NCBI GenBank assembly: GCA_022828145.1
Contig: JAJEJA010000066.1
Span: forward strand, 1-50,203
Direction: 5' to 3'
DNA length: 50,203 nt
Origin: Candidatus Poribacteria bacterium
Lineage (GTDB): Bacteria > Poribacteria > WGA-4E > WGA-3G
This document shows, piece by piece, positions 35,583 to 43,054 of the stretch; position 1 is the first letter of the stretch; each line of letters starts with the position of its first letter. Under the pieces are notes generated by a model that saw only the letters and a list, made by a program, of their open reading frames with translations, was not told the DNA's origin and searched no databases. Position numbers and translations under genes: made by a program.

Positions 35583-36587
35583 TCAGACACGACTGTTTTC
35601 AAGCGCGTCCTCATCTATTTCAACGCCTAAGCCAGGGCTATCAGGGATTGTTGCATAACCATCTTCAAGTGGTATCGTAGAAGGCGTAACAATATCATAC
35701 GCACGCAATGCATTTAGGGTGATTGATGGCATCGTAGCATTTCGCATCACAGCTGCAAGGTGCATAACATAAGTAGTAGTTATGCCGAGACCAACGATCT
35801 GTATCCATACAGGTAAGTGTGCTGCATCAGAGATAATCGCTTCCCGTTTTGCATTGGCAGCACGCGAGTCTGGATATGCGATGATAAACGAGTCATTCAT
35901 TTTCGCGCGAATCGCTTCCACCGGATCAGGATTACCGAAATGGATCGTAATTGGCATATCCGTGTGTTGCTTAATCTCTTGATAACCTTCTATATTTGCC
36001 TGTGGAATGGGTGTTTCAAAGGATTCTATATTAAAACCCGTTAGTTGGCTTGCCACTTCAAGGGTTCGTTCAGGTGTTTCAAAAGAGTCATTTGCATCAA
36101 CACGGAGTTGAAAGTCATCTGGTACTACCTCGGTGATGGCTTGCACCTGTTCAAGCACTTCAAACCAGGGACGCGCCTTAATCTTGTGAAGCCTATAGCC
36201 GAGTGAATACGCATGTTTTGCCTCTGCTGCCCACTCCTCTGGTGTCATATCAATTGACCAATATCCAAACGAAGTCTTGTCGTGAACCTTTTCACCTAAT
36301 AGTTTATGTACAGGTACACCGAGCGACTTACCCATAATATCGTAAAACGCTTGTTGTAGCGGTGTCGGTGCCCATCCATTCATAAACTCAAAAGGATTTC
36401 TACCGATATATTTTTGGATAGTTTCTTCAGATTGAAACGATCCATCACCGATACCGATAATTCCAGCGTCCGTGTGTACTTTGAAGACATGATCAATCTG
36501 ATATAGATTTCGTTTTGTCATCAGATCATAGATACCATCGTGATAAGGTACTCTGACCTTTATGATCTCTATCTGAGTGATTTTCAT
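35583..36587 (-). CDS. Mandelate racemase / muconate-lactonizing (enolase superfamily) protein
   Basis: A 334-residue enolase-superfamily member. The KxK acid/base motif is K135-I-K137 (HKIKARP), the first metal aspartate D164 (RVDAND), and the second metal ligand E191 (ESFETPI). At the position of the third metal ligand, where an E/D follows a PIxxDE-like motif about 25 residues on, the chain reads MPITIHFGNP (around 216), with no acidic residue. It may therefore bind metal unusually or be altered in activity. Members abstract a proton alpha to a carboxylate, as in sugar-acid dehydration or racemisation. GGAGGAG precedes the ATG. First gene of the reverse operon. Confidence 0.82.
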   Translation of the reverse strand: MKITQIEIIKVRVPYHDGIYDLMTKRNLYQIDHVFKVHTDAGIIGIGDGSFQSEETIQKYIGRNPFEFMNGWAPTPLQQAFYDIMGKSLGVPVHKLLGEKVHDKTSFGYWSIDMTPEEWAAEAKHAYSLGYRLHKIKARPWFEVLEQVQAITEVVPDDFQLRVDANDSFETPERTLEVASQLTGFNIESFETPIPQANIEGYQEIKQHTDMPITIHFGNPDPVEAIRAKMNDSFIIAYPDSRAANAKREAIISDAAHLPVWIQIVGLGITTTYVMHLAAVMRNATMPSITLNALRAYDIVTPSTIPLEDGYATIPDSPGLGVEIDEDALENSRV

Positions 36588-36618
36588 GCTGTAGACTCCT
36601 CCAAGAGTTTAGAGTCAA

Positions 36619-37092
36619 TTATTCATCCCGTCGGATCCAGCTAACAACATCTTCTGCTTCACCAGTTCCACCTTCCATACCATCACTGCCAAACGAGATG
36701 AGATCGTATCCATACTCGTCATGCACACCCGGTCTGATGTAAATGTAGGGATTTCCCCATGGATCATTCGTAATTGGAATTTGCATGTAGGGACCTAACC
36801 AATTTATAGGTAGCGGGGGTTCTTCGGGACTCTCCCAAAGTGATTTCAAGCCTTGTTCAGTAGAAGGATAATCTCCATTATCTTTTGCATATCTATCAAG
36901 TGCGATTCCGAGTGTCTCTATATCCTCCGCTGCGCGTGTTTGTAATGCACGTCCTGCTTGACCGAGTAATCGTGGTGCTAAGATAACTGCTGCAATCACA
37001 CCAACGATGACGACAACAATGAGTACTTGTGTTAATGTTAAACCGGATTGTCTTAGATGTATGCCGGATTGTTTTGGATGTATGTCTATCAC
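36619..37092 (-). CDS. GspG-like type II secretion major pseudopilin
   Basis: Type IV pilin-like N-terminus SG|LTLTQVLIVVVIVGVIAA: prepilin-peptidase site after glycine, hydrophobic helix, and then a GspG globular domain (ALDRYAKDNGDYPSTEQGLKSLW, DPWGNPYIYIRPG, YGYDLISFGSDG). The fifth mature residue, normally glutamate, is glutamine. No other gsp gene is nearby. Start: GTG at 37092 has GGAGG 7 bases upstream and gives a 16-residue leader. The frame extends to an ATG at 37155 without a ribosome binding site, which would give a 37-residue leader. It is 31 bases upstream of the enolase-superfamily gene in the same direction. Confidence 0.78.
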   Translation of the reverse strand: MIDIHPKQSGIHLRQSGLTLTQVLIVVVIVGVIAAVILAPRLLGQAGRALQTRAAEDIETLGIALDRYAKDNGDYPSTEQGLKSLWESPEEPPLPINWLGPYMQIPITNDPWGNPYIYIRPGVHDEYGYDLISFGSDGMEGGTGEAEDVVSWIRRDE

Positions 37093-37316
37093 GTCCGCGC
37101 CTCCGCGCTTTGCTTTAGGGATATAGTCTGTTTCTGTATTCTCAAAGTGTATCATATGAATCTGATAGTGTCAACCGTGCCAAAGAATAAACGGTTGCAT
37201 AATCTGTCAACAGACTTTTTGCCATATTGTCGTAATGTTGTGGCATACACACATTGTACAGTAGTGTATCAAAAAAATCAAGTGTAAAGGTTTATTAATT
37301 AAATCCAATAACCGTC

Positions 37317-37345
37317 TAAACAATTAACCTGATTCATGATATAAT
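37317..37345 (+). promoter_or_regulatory. Conserved promoter, module 1
   Basis: TAAACA (37317-37322), 17 bases and TATAAT (37340-37345) are followed by a conserved leader (GCATAACAGGAGACAAG, then CTACAAAGTCCATCT). The same block heads modules 2 and 3. The rest of the 37093-37480 gap shows nothing else recognisable. Confidence 0.65.
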
Positions 37346-37480
37346 TAAGGAAGCATAACAGGAGACAAGACTACAAAGTCCATCTTAAACTATAACATAT
37401 TTAATTACAATCTTTGCACTACACAGCGGAAAAAGAATTCTTTATATATAAGGAGAGACATTATGATAAGGAGAGACATT

Positions 37481-38032
37481 ATGACCCGTAGAATGTATTG
37501 GGGAGTCGCTATCCTCATTCTTTTACTCGGTTCTGCAGCTGTGTTCAAAATTGTGAACGAACGAGCAGAAATGGAGGCAATGGCTAAACAGCTTCGTGAC
37601 CAACAACTTGCAGAGTATGTTGCGAAATGGGGAGAACCTCCTTCACCTGATGGTTCTTATCAGCATACCTTTGATAATCATGGGAATGTCTTACGACATT
37701 ATGAAGGAACACGTATTGTAACGCATTATAGAATTGAGGTCGGGTTTGCACCAACGATTTCAGAATTGGAAAGGTATAAACAACTAAGAGCTGAAAGGAA
37801 AGAACTTGCACGCGAGGGCGACATTGAGGAGATGCACCGTATTGACGATAAGATACAAACACTTGTTAATTCTGCCCAACGTGAAGTTCCTGTCCCTTTT
37901 GGATATGGGTACTATGGTCCTCAATACACTGAAGGAGAACGAACAAATCTTCGTAATCAAGCTTTAAAATCGTTTTATAAACGTATGGGTGTTCCACATC
38001 TTTTTGAACTAAACAAGAGAGATAACTACTAA
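37481..38032 (+). CDS. Module 1 membrane-anchored head protein
   Basis: A 183-residue protein starting MTRRMYWGVAILILLLG: one N-terminal transmembrane segment, a helical charged stretch, a PPSPDGSY element and a conserved IEVGFAPTISELERYKQL motif with a helical tail; the C-terminus points to the periplasm or exterior. The N-terminus is shared with 40055 and 43055, but the body diverges. Function unknown. Upstream, an 18-bp in-frame tandem duplication makes a second ATG at 37463, each with its own AAGGAG. I choose 37481 because paralogues begin with MTRRMYWG/MNRKMYWG. The partner gene begins 12 bases after the stop. Confidence 0.72.
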   Translation: MTRRMYWGVAILILLLGSAAVFKIVNERAEMEAMAKQLRDQQLAEYVAKWGEPPSPDGSYQHTFDNHGNVLRHYEGTRIVTHYRIEVGFAPTISELERYKQLRAERKELAREGDIEEMHRIDDKIQTLVNSAQREVPVPFGYGYYGPQYTEGERTNLRNQALKSFYKRMGVPHLFELNKRDNY

Positions 38033-38044
38033 AGGAGATAGACT

Positions 38045-38776
38045 ATGAATAGATTAACATTCCTGATCATTATTTTAGTTATTGTGTTTTTTGTTGCTGT
38101 AATTATACAGCTAAGATTAGATGTTGATTCCTTTATGTCTTATGCTTACAAAGCACTTGGAAAAGATTGGGATGAAGCAATATCTGATTATGAATCAGCT
38201 GGGTTGTACGCCTCTGCACCTGTTATTAGATCAACTCCTGTCAATGATTTGACAATGCACGGAGAAAGAGGTGTATTGGACGATGGTACTATAATTGAGG
38301 AAAAATGGGAGCCTTACAAACCAGATGGCTATCACTATATTACAATCAGTATAAAAGCAACCGGATATGGCGAAGTAGTTTTTGAACTTAACGGCAACAA
38401 AAAGGATTATCCCATTGGAAACTGGAAGTCAGAGCCAATAGAGAAGGCAGTTAATGAATACTATGAGTTTGAAATAGAAGAACCAAATAATGTTGATGCG
38501 ACTAATATTCAACCTACAACAGTGAATGTTTCTGCTACAGGAAAAGTCTTAACACGTTCAGTACGACTCACCACTTATGGAAGTATGCAAGAGGAGCTGA
38601 GGGTTCAAGCATCTACTTCCGGAGTAGGTGTTACTTTTGGTACTGGAAAGTCTTCCTTTTGGGAATGGACTCCTGGAATAACTCGTACCGTTCCCGCAGA
38701 AGGATACCTACATTATAATGGAAAGTATTCTATTACGACTAATGATTATAAAGTGGGTTATTCTGAGAACAACTGA
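38045..38776 (+). CDS. Module 1 partner: membrane-anchored unknown protein
   Basis: A 243-residue protein with an N-terminal transmembrane segment (about 4-24), a DDGTIIEEKWEPYKPDGYHYITISIKA region and a beta-rich remainder (VFELNGNKKDYPIGNW, TTVNVSATGKVLTRSVRL, GVGVTFGTGKSSFWEWTPG). No known domain recognised; Asn/Thr/Gly richness and beta patterns suggest an exported adhesin-like or jelly-roll domain. AAAGGAG precedes the ATG, and the gene overlaps nothing. It is followed by a terminator. It occupies the same slot as 40839 and 43882, which do not look homologous. Confidence 0.7.
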   Translation: MNRLTFLIIILVIVFFVAVIIQLRLDVDSFMSYAYKALGKDWDEAISDYESAGLYASAPVIRSTPVNDLTMHGERGVLDDGTIIEEKWEPYKPDGYHYITISIKATGYGEVVFELNGNKKDYPIGNWKSEPIEKAVNEYYEFEIEEPNNVDATNIQPTTVNVSATGKVLTRSVRLTTYGSMQEELRVQASTSGVGVTFGTGKSSFWEWTPGITRTVPAEGYLHYNGKYSITTNDYKVGYSENN

Positions 38777-38809
38777 TATTTCCTTCCTAACTAAAGTTTC
38801 TTGATAGAC

Positions 38810-38842
38810 AGGCAGGTATCCGAGAGGTTATCTGCCTTTTTT
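38810..38842 (+). terminator. Rho-independent terminator, module 1
   Basis: AGGCAGGTATCC, loop GAGA, GGTTATCTGCCT, then a run of six T (837-842). The arms allow one G-T and one mismatch. The same hairpin recurs after module 2 and in altered form after module 3. Confidence 0.75.
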
Positions 38843-39090
38843 ATTTCCTACCTATTTTCTTTTCCCCTAAGCTTCCTTTCATACTGTCATTGATACATTT
38901 CTGTATGTATGAGAGGGTATCTAATCCTTCTTCTTGCAGGCATTGTTGAAAGTTTTCATCGCTATATTAATATCAAAGTATTGTTCTGAAGACTTTTCTT
39001 TTTTCCTTTACTTGCACCCTTTAGGTCGAAACCTGTGTCTTTAATTATAGAGGGTATTCTATCTCGTTGTTTGAGTAATTTTCTAAATCA
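38841..39090 (-). pseudogene. Minus-strand coding-like remnant
   Basis: Read on the minus strand, IPSIIKDTGFDLKGASKGKK and then KSSEQYFDIN lead to FQQCLQEEGLDTLSYIQK and a stop at 38843-38841, but an 8-base insertion near 38960 breaks the frame. The second half closely matches minus-strand residues FQQCLKEEGLDTLSYIQK at 44820-45060 (open there). Some differences between the copies are synonymous and others change residues, so evidence for a functional gene is weak. It may be an old minus-strand gene family decaying inside the intergenic repeats. Confidence 0.3.
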
Positions 39091-39605
39091 ACGCATTGTA
39101 ATAGTTTTCTTGACGAATTAAAAAATAGAGCATGTTTTACTTTTTCCAGATTGCACTCTTTTGGATTTAATACTGTGTCTTAAGTAATGAAAGGGAAAAT
39201 GTGATCGAATTCCACATTTATTGGAAATCTATTTGATGATAAATTAGAGGGTCTCAATTTGCGTAATTTTCACGGAATCTATCGTTTTTTGATCGTTCTG
39301 ACTGAAATTTTAGAAAAAATCCATCTTTTTTCATTTTATACAGCATTTTATGCACCTATTGGGGTAAAAAATATTGTCTTAAGTAATAAAAGGGAAAAAT
39401 GTGATCGCATTCCATACTTGTTGGAAATCTATTTGATGATTTATTAGTGGAGCTCAATTTGAGTGATTTTCATGAATTTTATCAGTATATTACCTATTTT
39501 TAGTGATAATGTCAGAAAAAGTTCATTTTTTTCCTTCACTTGCACCCTTTTAAGGTCGAAACCTGTGTCTTTAATTATAGAGGGTATTCAAATACCTTTG
39601 TTTGG
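39014..39605. repeat. Degenerate tandem repeat array, about 140-200 bp units
   Basis: A block starting TGCACCC/TGCACTC, with a core CCTGTGTCTTTAATTATAGA (or a variant with CTTAAGTAAT), recurs at about 39014, 39152, 39350 and 39540, spacing about 138, 198 and 190. The units end with T-rich tracts such as TTTTTTCCTTCACTTGCAC. A fifth copy is at 42528. The repeats lack convincing open frames in either orientation. The 38843-39912 region is otherwise non-coding. Confidence 0.55.
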
Positions 39606-39796
39606 AAAATCATGACCAAGTATTTTATGTAAGTATTAATATAAAATTCTTAGATGTAACTCGCTATGAGTTCATAATGAAAAAGACGTTAGAGATGCCC
39701 GAGAATTTTACTGATTTATTTTAAGTGAATTACGTCGGAGGTGCTAAGATAATGCACAGACAGTGTCATACCACTAACGTAGAATAGTTCCGACAG

Positions 39797-39856
39797 TGCT
39801 GGTTTCTATCATACACAGCTTATTGGCATTAAGTCAATAGGTAGTAGAGACCAGCA
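39797..39856. other. Conserved hairpin-forming element (copy 1)
   Basis: The left arm TGCTGGTTTCTA (39797-39808) pairs with TAGAGACCAGCA (39845-39856), and an inner TATTG (39821-39825) pairs with CAATA (39835-39839). The equivalent element at 42797-42855 keeps both stems, with C changed to T in CAATA leaving a G-T pair. It lies 55 bases upstream of the module 2 promoter, so it is not in that leader; it could be a short RNA, terminator or recombination site. Confidence 0.45.
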
Positions 39857-39912
39857 ACCCCTATAGGGATTGCAGAACTTTCTTTATTACCTGCCAATTT
39901 CTGTAGTCTGTC

Positions 39913-39941
39913 TAAACAATGAACCTGCTTCATGATATAAT
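39913..39941 (+). promoter_or_regulatory. Conserved promoter, module 2
   Basis: TAAACA (39913-39918), 17 bases, TATAAT (39936-39941), then the same GGAGACAAGG leader as modules 1 and 3. The start region downstream is AAGGAG at 40042-40047. Confidence 0.65.
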
Positions 39942-40054
39942 TTAGGAAGCATAACAGGAGACAAGGCTACAAAGTCCATCTCAAACTTTAACATGTTAAT
40001 GACACCCTTTTCGCTATACTGCGGAAAGATAACTCTTTATGAAGGAGAACAATG

Positions 40055-40801
40055 ATGAACCGTAAAATGTATTGGGGAGTCGCTATCTTCATCCTTTTAT
40101 TCGGTACTGCAGCCCTATTTATCATTATAAACGAGTTTGCAAAAGATAGCGAACTGGATGTCCAGTTAAAAGAAGCAGAAGAACTGGCAAATCAGATCAA
40201 GCTCAAGCAACAACAGGAATTAAAGGATCGTCCTTCTGCTGCTGAAGCACTTGAAAAGACAGAGACTGAGACAGAAGAGGGGACAGATACAGAGACAAAA
40301 CTTGAAGAAATGACGGAATCATATTTAAAGACACTTTCTAAAGAGCAACTACAAGAAATATATGATTCATTTTATACAAGATTTGGATTAAAACCTCCTC
40401 CACCTGGATATAGATATAGATGGGCGGATAAAAATGTTCCACTTTTTGATGAAAATGGCAAACCTGTTTTGCATAAAATCGGTGATCCTATTGTAAATAT
40501 TGCTATAGAAATAGGATTTGCTCCCACGAAAGAAGAATATGAAAAACTCAACCAACTAAAAGATGATTTATTTCAAGCTGAGCGTAGGGGTTGGGATGAT
40601 AAGGTTGCATCTCTAACGCAACAGATTGAAACACTTGAGGCATTGGTGCAACGGGAGCGCCCTGTTCTAAAAACTATTTATTGGAGCGGCAAGTCTGGCA
40701 CGCATGATTCTGCTCGTTCCTTGCGAATAGCAGATGAACAGTTAAATGAAGCACTTAGGTCATATAATTTAGCACACTTAATAAAAGAGAGGCGTTATTA
40801 G
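40055..40801 (+). CDS. Module 2 membrane-anchored head protein
   Basis: A 248-residue protein opening MNRKMYWGVAIFILLFG; one N-terminal TM, then FAKDSELDVQLKEAEELANQ, residues identical through most of that segment to module 3. A low-complexity Glu/Thr-rich stretch (KTETETEEGTDTETKLEE, about 65-85) follows, then FGLKPPPPGYRYRWADKN, the conserved IEIGFAPTKEEYEKLNQL motif and a helical tail. Outer-facing, function unknown. The first of two ATGs (40052) is only 4 bases from AAGGAG; the second (40055) has 7-base spacing and matches the paralogue N-terminus. The partner begins 37 bases downstream. Confidence 0.72.
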   Translation: MNRKMYWGVAIFILLFGTAALFIIINEFAKDSELDVQLKEAEELANQIKLKQQQELKDRPSAAEALEKTETETEEGTDTETKLEEMTESYLKTLSKEQLQEIYDSFYTRFGLKPPPPGYRYRWADKNVPLFDENGKPVLHKIGDPIVNIAIEIGFAPTKEEYEKLNQLKDDLFQAERRGWDDKVASLTQQIETLEALVQRERPVLKTIYWSGKSGTHDSARSLRIADEQLNEALRSYNLAHLIKERRY

Positions 40802-40838
40802 ATAGTTTTAATTTCTTTATTACATTAAGGAGTTTATC

Positions 40839-41954
40839 ATGAAAGCGATTAAATGGACAATTTCAATTTCTATCATAATTTTGAGTTTTATAGTTACATT
40901 AGTGACGATACAGAGTATCACAGCGCACGATGGAAACAGCCTGAACCCAGTTAACTGGTTCAAAGATCATGCAGTGGATAATCCTTTTTTTGAAAGCACT
41001 ACACCTGAGGTTTCATGCAATATTGATAACCACAAATTTACTTATGTCAAACAAACCTACTGTGACGAGGTAAAAGGAAGAAACTATTGGTATAGTCCTG
41101 ATTTAGTCAAGGATCCTATAGTTAAGATGACAGCTACATTGCATGGAACGGGATGGGTAAGAACGAACTTTTATGGTTATATTGATGGTGAATTGAAGGG
41201 AGATCACAATTTTACTCAAGCTGAAAAAAAAGGAAGCACGATTGCTGCTTTTGTTCCTTATAGAGGTGCCGTGCATGATGAAGAAATTGAGGTAATATTT
41301 ACAGGAGAGCTCAAGAAAGAGACCAAGACCTACGAATGGAAAGCTAAAGGCACAGTTGAGTTAACACCAATATATTGGAAGCGAAAATGGGGATTGAATA
41401 TAGGTGAATCTTCTGGCGGTTTTGCTTTAACAGGTAATTGGGAAGATGGAAAGATACAAGAATACACCCCCTTACCAGAAGAAGATCCGCATAATGGTTT
41501 TGTTGAAGGGTCATGGGATGTAACGGTAAAAGAAGAGAAGCTGGATTATGATAAGAATGGTAATCCTTGTGGAGGTAGCAGCAGTGGTGGCAGTAGCGAT
41601 AACAACGGCGATGGCAGTGAGGATACAAATTCAAATGAAGCGACTGTACCGGATAGGCCTGGTAGTTTTACTTTGTCTCCGAGGCGAATTGCGATTCTGT
41701 TGAGATGGGAACCTTCTGCCTCCGATGGCGGTTCTCCGATAACAGGGTACGAATATCAATACCAGTCCGGCAACTACAATCGCAAAGTATGGAGTGAATG
41801 GTCTGAGTGGACTTCCGCAGGAACGGGTAATTCTAGGTCTACCTGGATTACAGGATTAAATCCCGGAGTAAATTACGGTGTTCGTATGCGCGCTGTGAAT
41901 GATGAAGGATATAGCAGTAAAACTGGTATAGTGATAGTTGAGACTAATGAGTAA
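40839..41954 (+). CDS. Module 2 partner: exported protein with C-terminal fibronectin type III domain
   Basis: A 371-residue protein with N-terminal signal/TM (about 5-27). The middle (about 40-240) is beta-rich with a few cysteines (C60, C75; another near 245), followed by a Gly/Ser-rich linker (CGGSSSGGSSDNNGDGSEDT) and an Fn3 domain from about residue 270 (PDRPGSFTLSPRR, ILLRWEPSASDGGSPITGYEYQY, SWITGLNPGVNYGVRMRAVNDEG). Fn3 domains mediate extracellular protein or glycan contacts. AAGGAG precedes the ATG. No homology to the 38045 or 43882 partner is visible. Confidence 0.75.
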   Translation: MKAIKWTISISIIILSFIVTLVTIQSITAHDGNSLNPVNWFKDHAVDNPFFESTTPEVSCNIDNHKFTYVKQTYCDEVKGRNYWYSPDLVKDPIVKMTATLHGTGWVRTNFYGYIDGELKGDHNFTQAEKKGSTIAAFVPYRGAVHDEEIEVIFTGELKKETKTYEWKAKGTVELTPIYWKRKWGLNIGESSGGFALTGNWEDGKIQEYTPLPEEDPHNGFVEGSWDVTVKEEKLDYDKNGNPCGGSSSGGSSDNNGDGSEDTNSNEATVPDRPGSFTLSPRRIAILLRWEPSASDGGSPITGYEYQYQSGNYNRKVWSEWSEWTSAGTGNSRSTWITGLNPGVNYGVRMRAVNDEGYSSKTGIVIVETNE

Positions 41955-42051
41955 ACTATTTCGCAAAACTATGAGAAAGAGTTTGCTAATGCTGTGCTAA
42001 GGGCATTGGAACAAGACGATGATTAGTCGCAGTTAATCTTACCAATCTAAC

Positions 42052-42084
42052 AGGCAGGTATCTGAGAGGTTATCTGCCTTTTTT
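42052..42084 (+). terminator. Rho-independent terminator, module 2
   Basis: AGGCAGGTATCT, loop GAGA, GGTTATCTGCCT and a T run (42079-42084), the same hairpin as at 38810-38842 with one change (C to T) that still pairs with G. The downstream stretch 42085-42170 is a deleted version of the 38845-38960 region. Confidence 0.75.
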
Positions 42085-42251
42085 ATTTCCTACCTATTTT
42101 ATTTCCCCTAAGCTTTCTTTTATACCGTCATTGATACATTTCTATCTGAATATTGTTCTGAAGACTATTCTGACGGTGTCTGAGGGTTGTGGATTTTCAG
42201 CTCTTGAGACGCAGTTGATGTGTTCAGCGAAAACGCCAATTTTCAAAAAAC

Positions 42252-42279
42252 GGCACTCGGAGAGTGCCTACTACTATTA
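42252..42279. repeat. REP-like palindrome, inverted relative to copies at 1.15 kb
   Basis: GGCACTCGGAGAGTGCC (42252-42268) followed by TACTACTATTA. Its reverse complement TAGTAGTAGGCACTCTCCGA differs from the 1148-1212 copies in one stem pair: A-T is replaced by T-A, a paired change that preserves the helix. Confidence 0.65.
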
Positions 42280-42796
42280 TGAACTTATGAAATCCCGAAA
42301 TTATCACTTAAGGAAAAAGGATCGCTGAACCCTTGCTCCAGCGGAGCAATATGTATATAGAAAAAGGATTGTCAACGGGCTGCACTCCAGATGAAGATTA
42401 AATAATTAATTCGGTAATTTTCTGTTCGAATGATGCCAGCCGAACTCCGTGTCAATGATTTTCAAAGGATTTATAGTTTTTTACCTGTTTTGTCTAAAAT
42501 CTTAGAAATGAACTATTTTCTTTCAGTTGCACCCTTTTGGTTGAAACCTGTGTCTTTAATTATAGAGGGTATTCAAATACCTTTGTTTGGAAATCATGAC
42601 CAAGTATTTTATGTAAGTATTAATATAAAATTCTTAGATGTAACTCGCTATGAGTTCATAATGAAAAAGACGTTAGAGTTTCACGAGAATTTTACTGAAT
42701 TATTTTAGGTGAATTACGTCGCAAGTGCTTAAATAATGCACAGACAGTGTCATACCACTGCCGATGCGAAGCACTAACGTAGTATCAGTACGACAG

Positions 42797-42855
42797 TGCT
42801 GGTTTCTATCATACACTGCTATTGGCATTAAGTTAATAGGTAGTAAAGACCAGCA
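42797..42855. other. Conserved hairpin-forming element (copy 2)
   Basis: TGCTGGTTTCTA (42797-42808) pairs with TAAAGACCAGCA (42844-42855), and TATTG (42820-42824) with TAATA (42834-42838, one G-T pair). See the copy at 39797-39856. Confidence 0.45.
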
Positions 42856-42911
42856 AGCTCTACAGGGTTGGCAATACTTTCTTTTTTACCTGCCAATTGC
42901 TGTAGTCAGTC

Positions 42912-42940
42912 TAAACAATTAACCTGCTTCATGATATAAT
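42912..42940 (+). promoter_or_regulatory. Conserved promoter, module 3
   Basis: TAAACA (42912-42917), 17 bases, TATAAT (42935-42940), with the conserved leader to the ATG at 43055. The block from the promoter to the start codon matches module 2 almost base for base. Confidence 0.65.
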
Positions 42941-43054
42941 ATGAAGCATAACAGGAGACAAGGCTACAAAGTCCATCTCAAACTTTAACATGTTAATGAC
43001 ACCCTTTTCGCTATACTGCGGAAAGATAACTCTTTATATATAAGGAGAGACATT

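Larger units (their letters stand above)
39536..40051 (+). repeat. About 500-bp duplicated intergenic block (copy 1)
   Basis: Nearly collinear with 42525-43054: the CCTGTGTC core, an AAATACCTTTGTTTGG segment, a short forward frame ending MKKTLE...ENFT-x-LF, the hairpin element at 39797-39856, the promoter and the leader. A one-base insertion (GGAAAATCATG against GGAAATCATG) breaks the short forward frame in this copy. It marks duplication of whole module units. Confidence 0.7.
42525..43054 (+). repeat. About 500-bp duplicated intergenic block (copy 2)
   Basis: Collinear with 39536-40051: core CCTGTGTCTTTAATTATAGA, a forward frame (42586-42708) reading DQVFYVSINIKFLDVTRYEF and ending ENFTELF with a stop, the hairpin at 42797-42855 with a 16-base extra segment near 42760, then promoter and leader. 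41955-42524 otherwise holds only the terminator, the REP at 42252 and T-rich repeat units. Confidence 0.7.

Noticed and set aside
39259..39447. Forward 62-codon open frame in the intergenic repeats
   Set aside because: No ribosome site, lies inside the tandem array, and the copies do not keep the frame.
42430..42708. Forward 92-codon open frame upstream of module 3
   Set aside because: Only its last about 40 codons match the other copy (39590-39723), which is frameshifted; no ribosome site. Kept only as a remark in the repeat entry.
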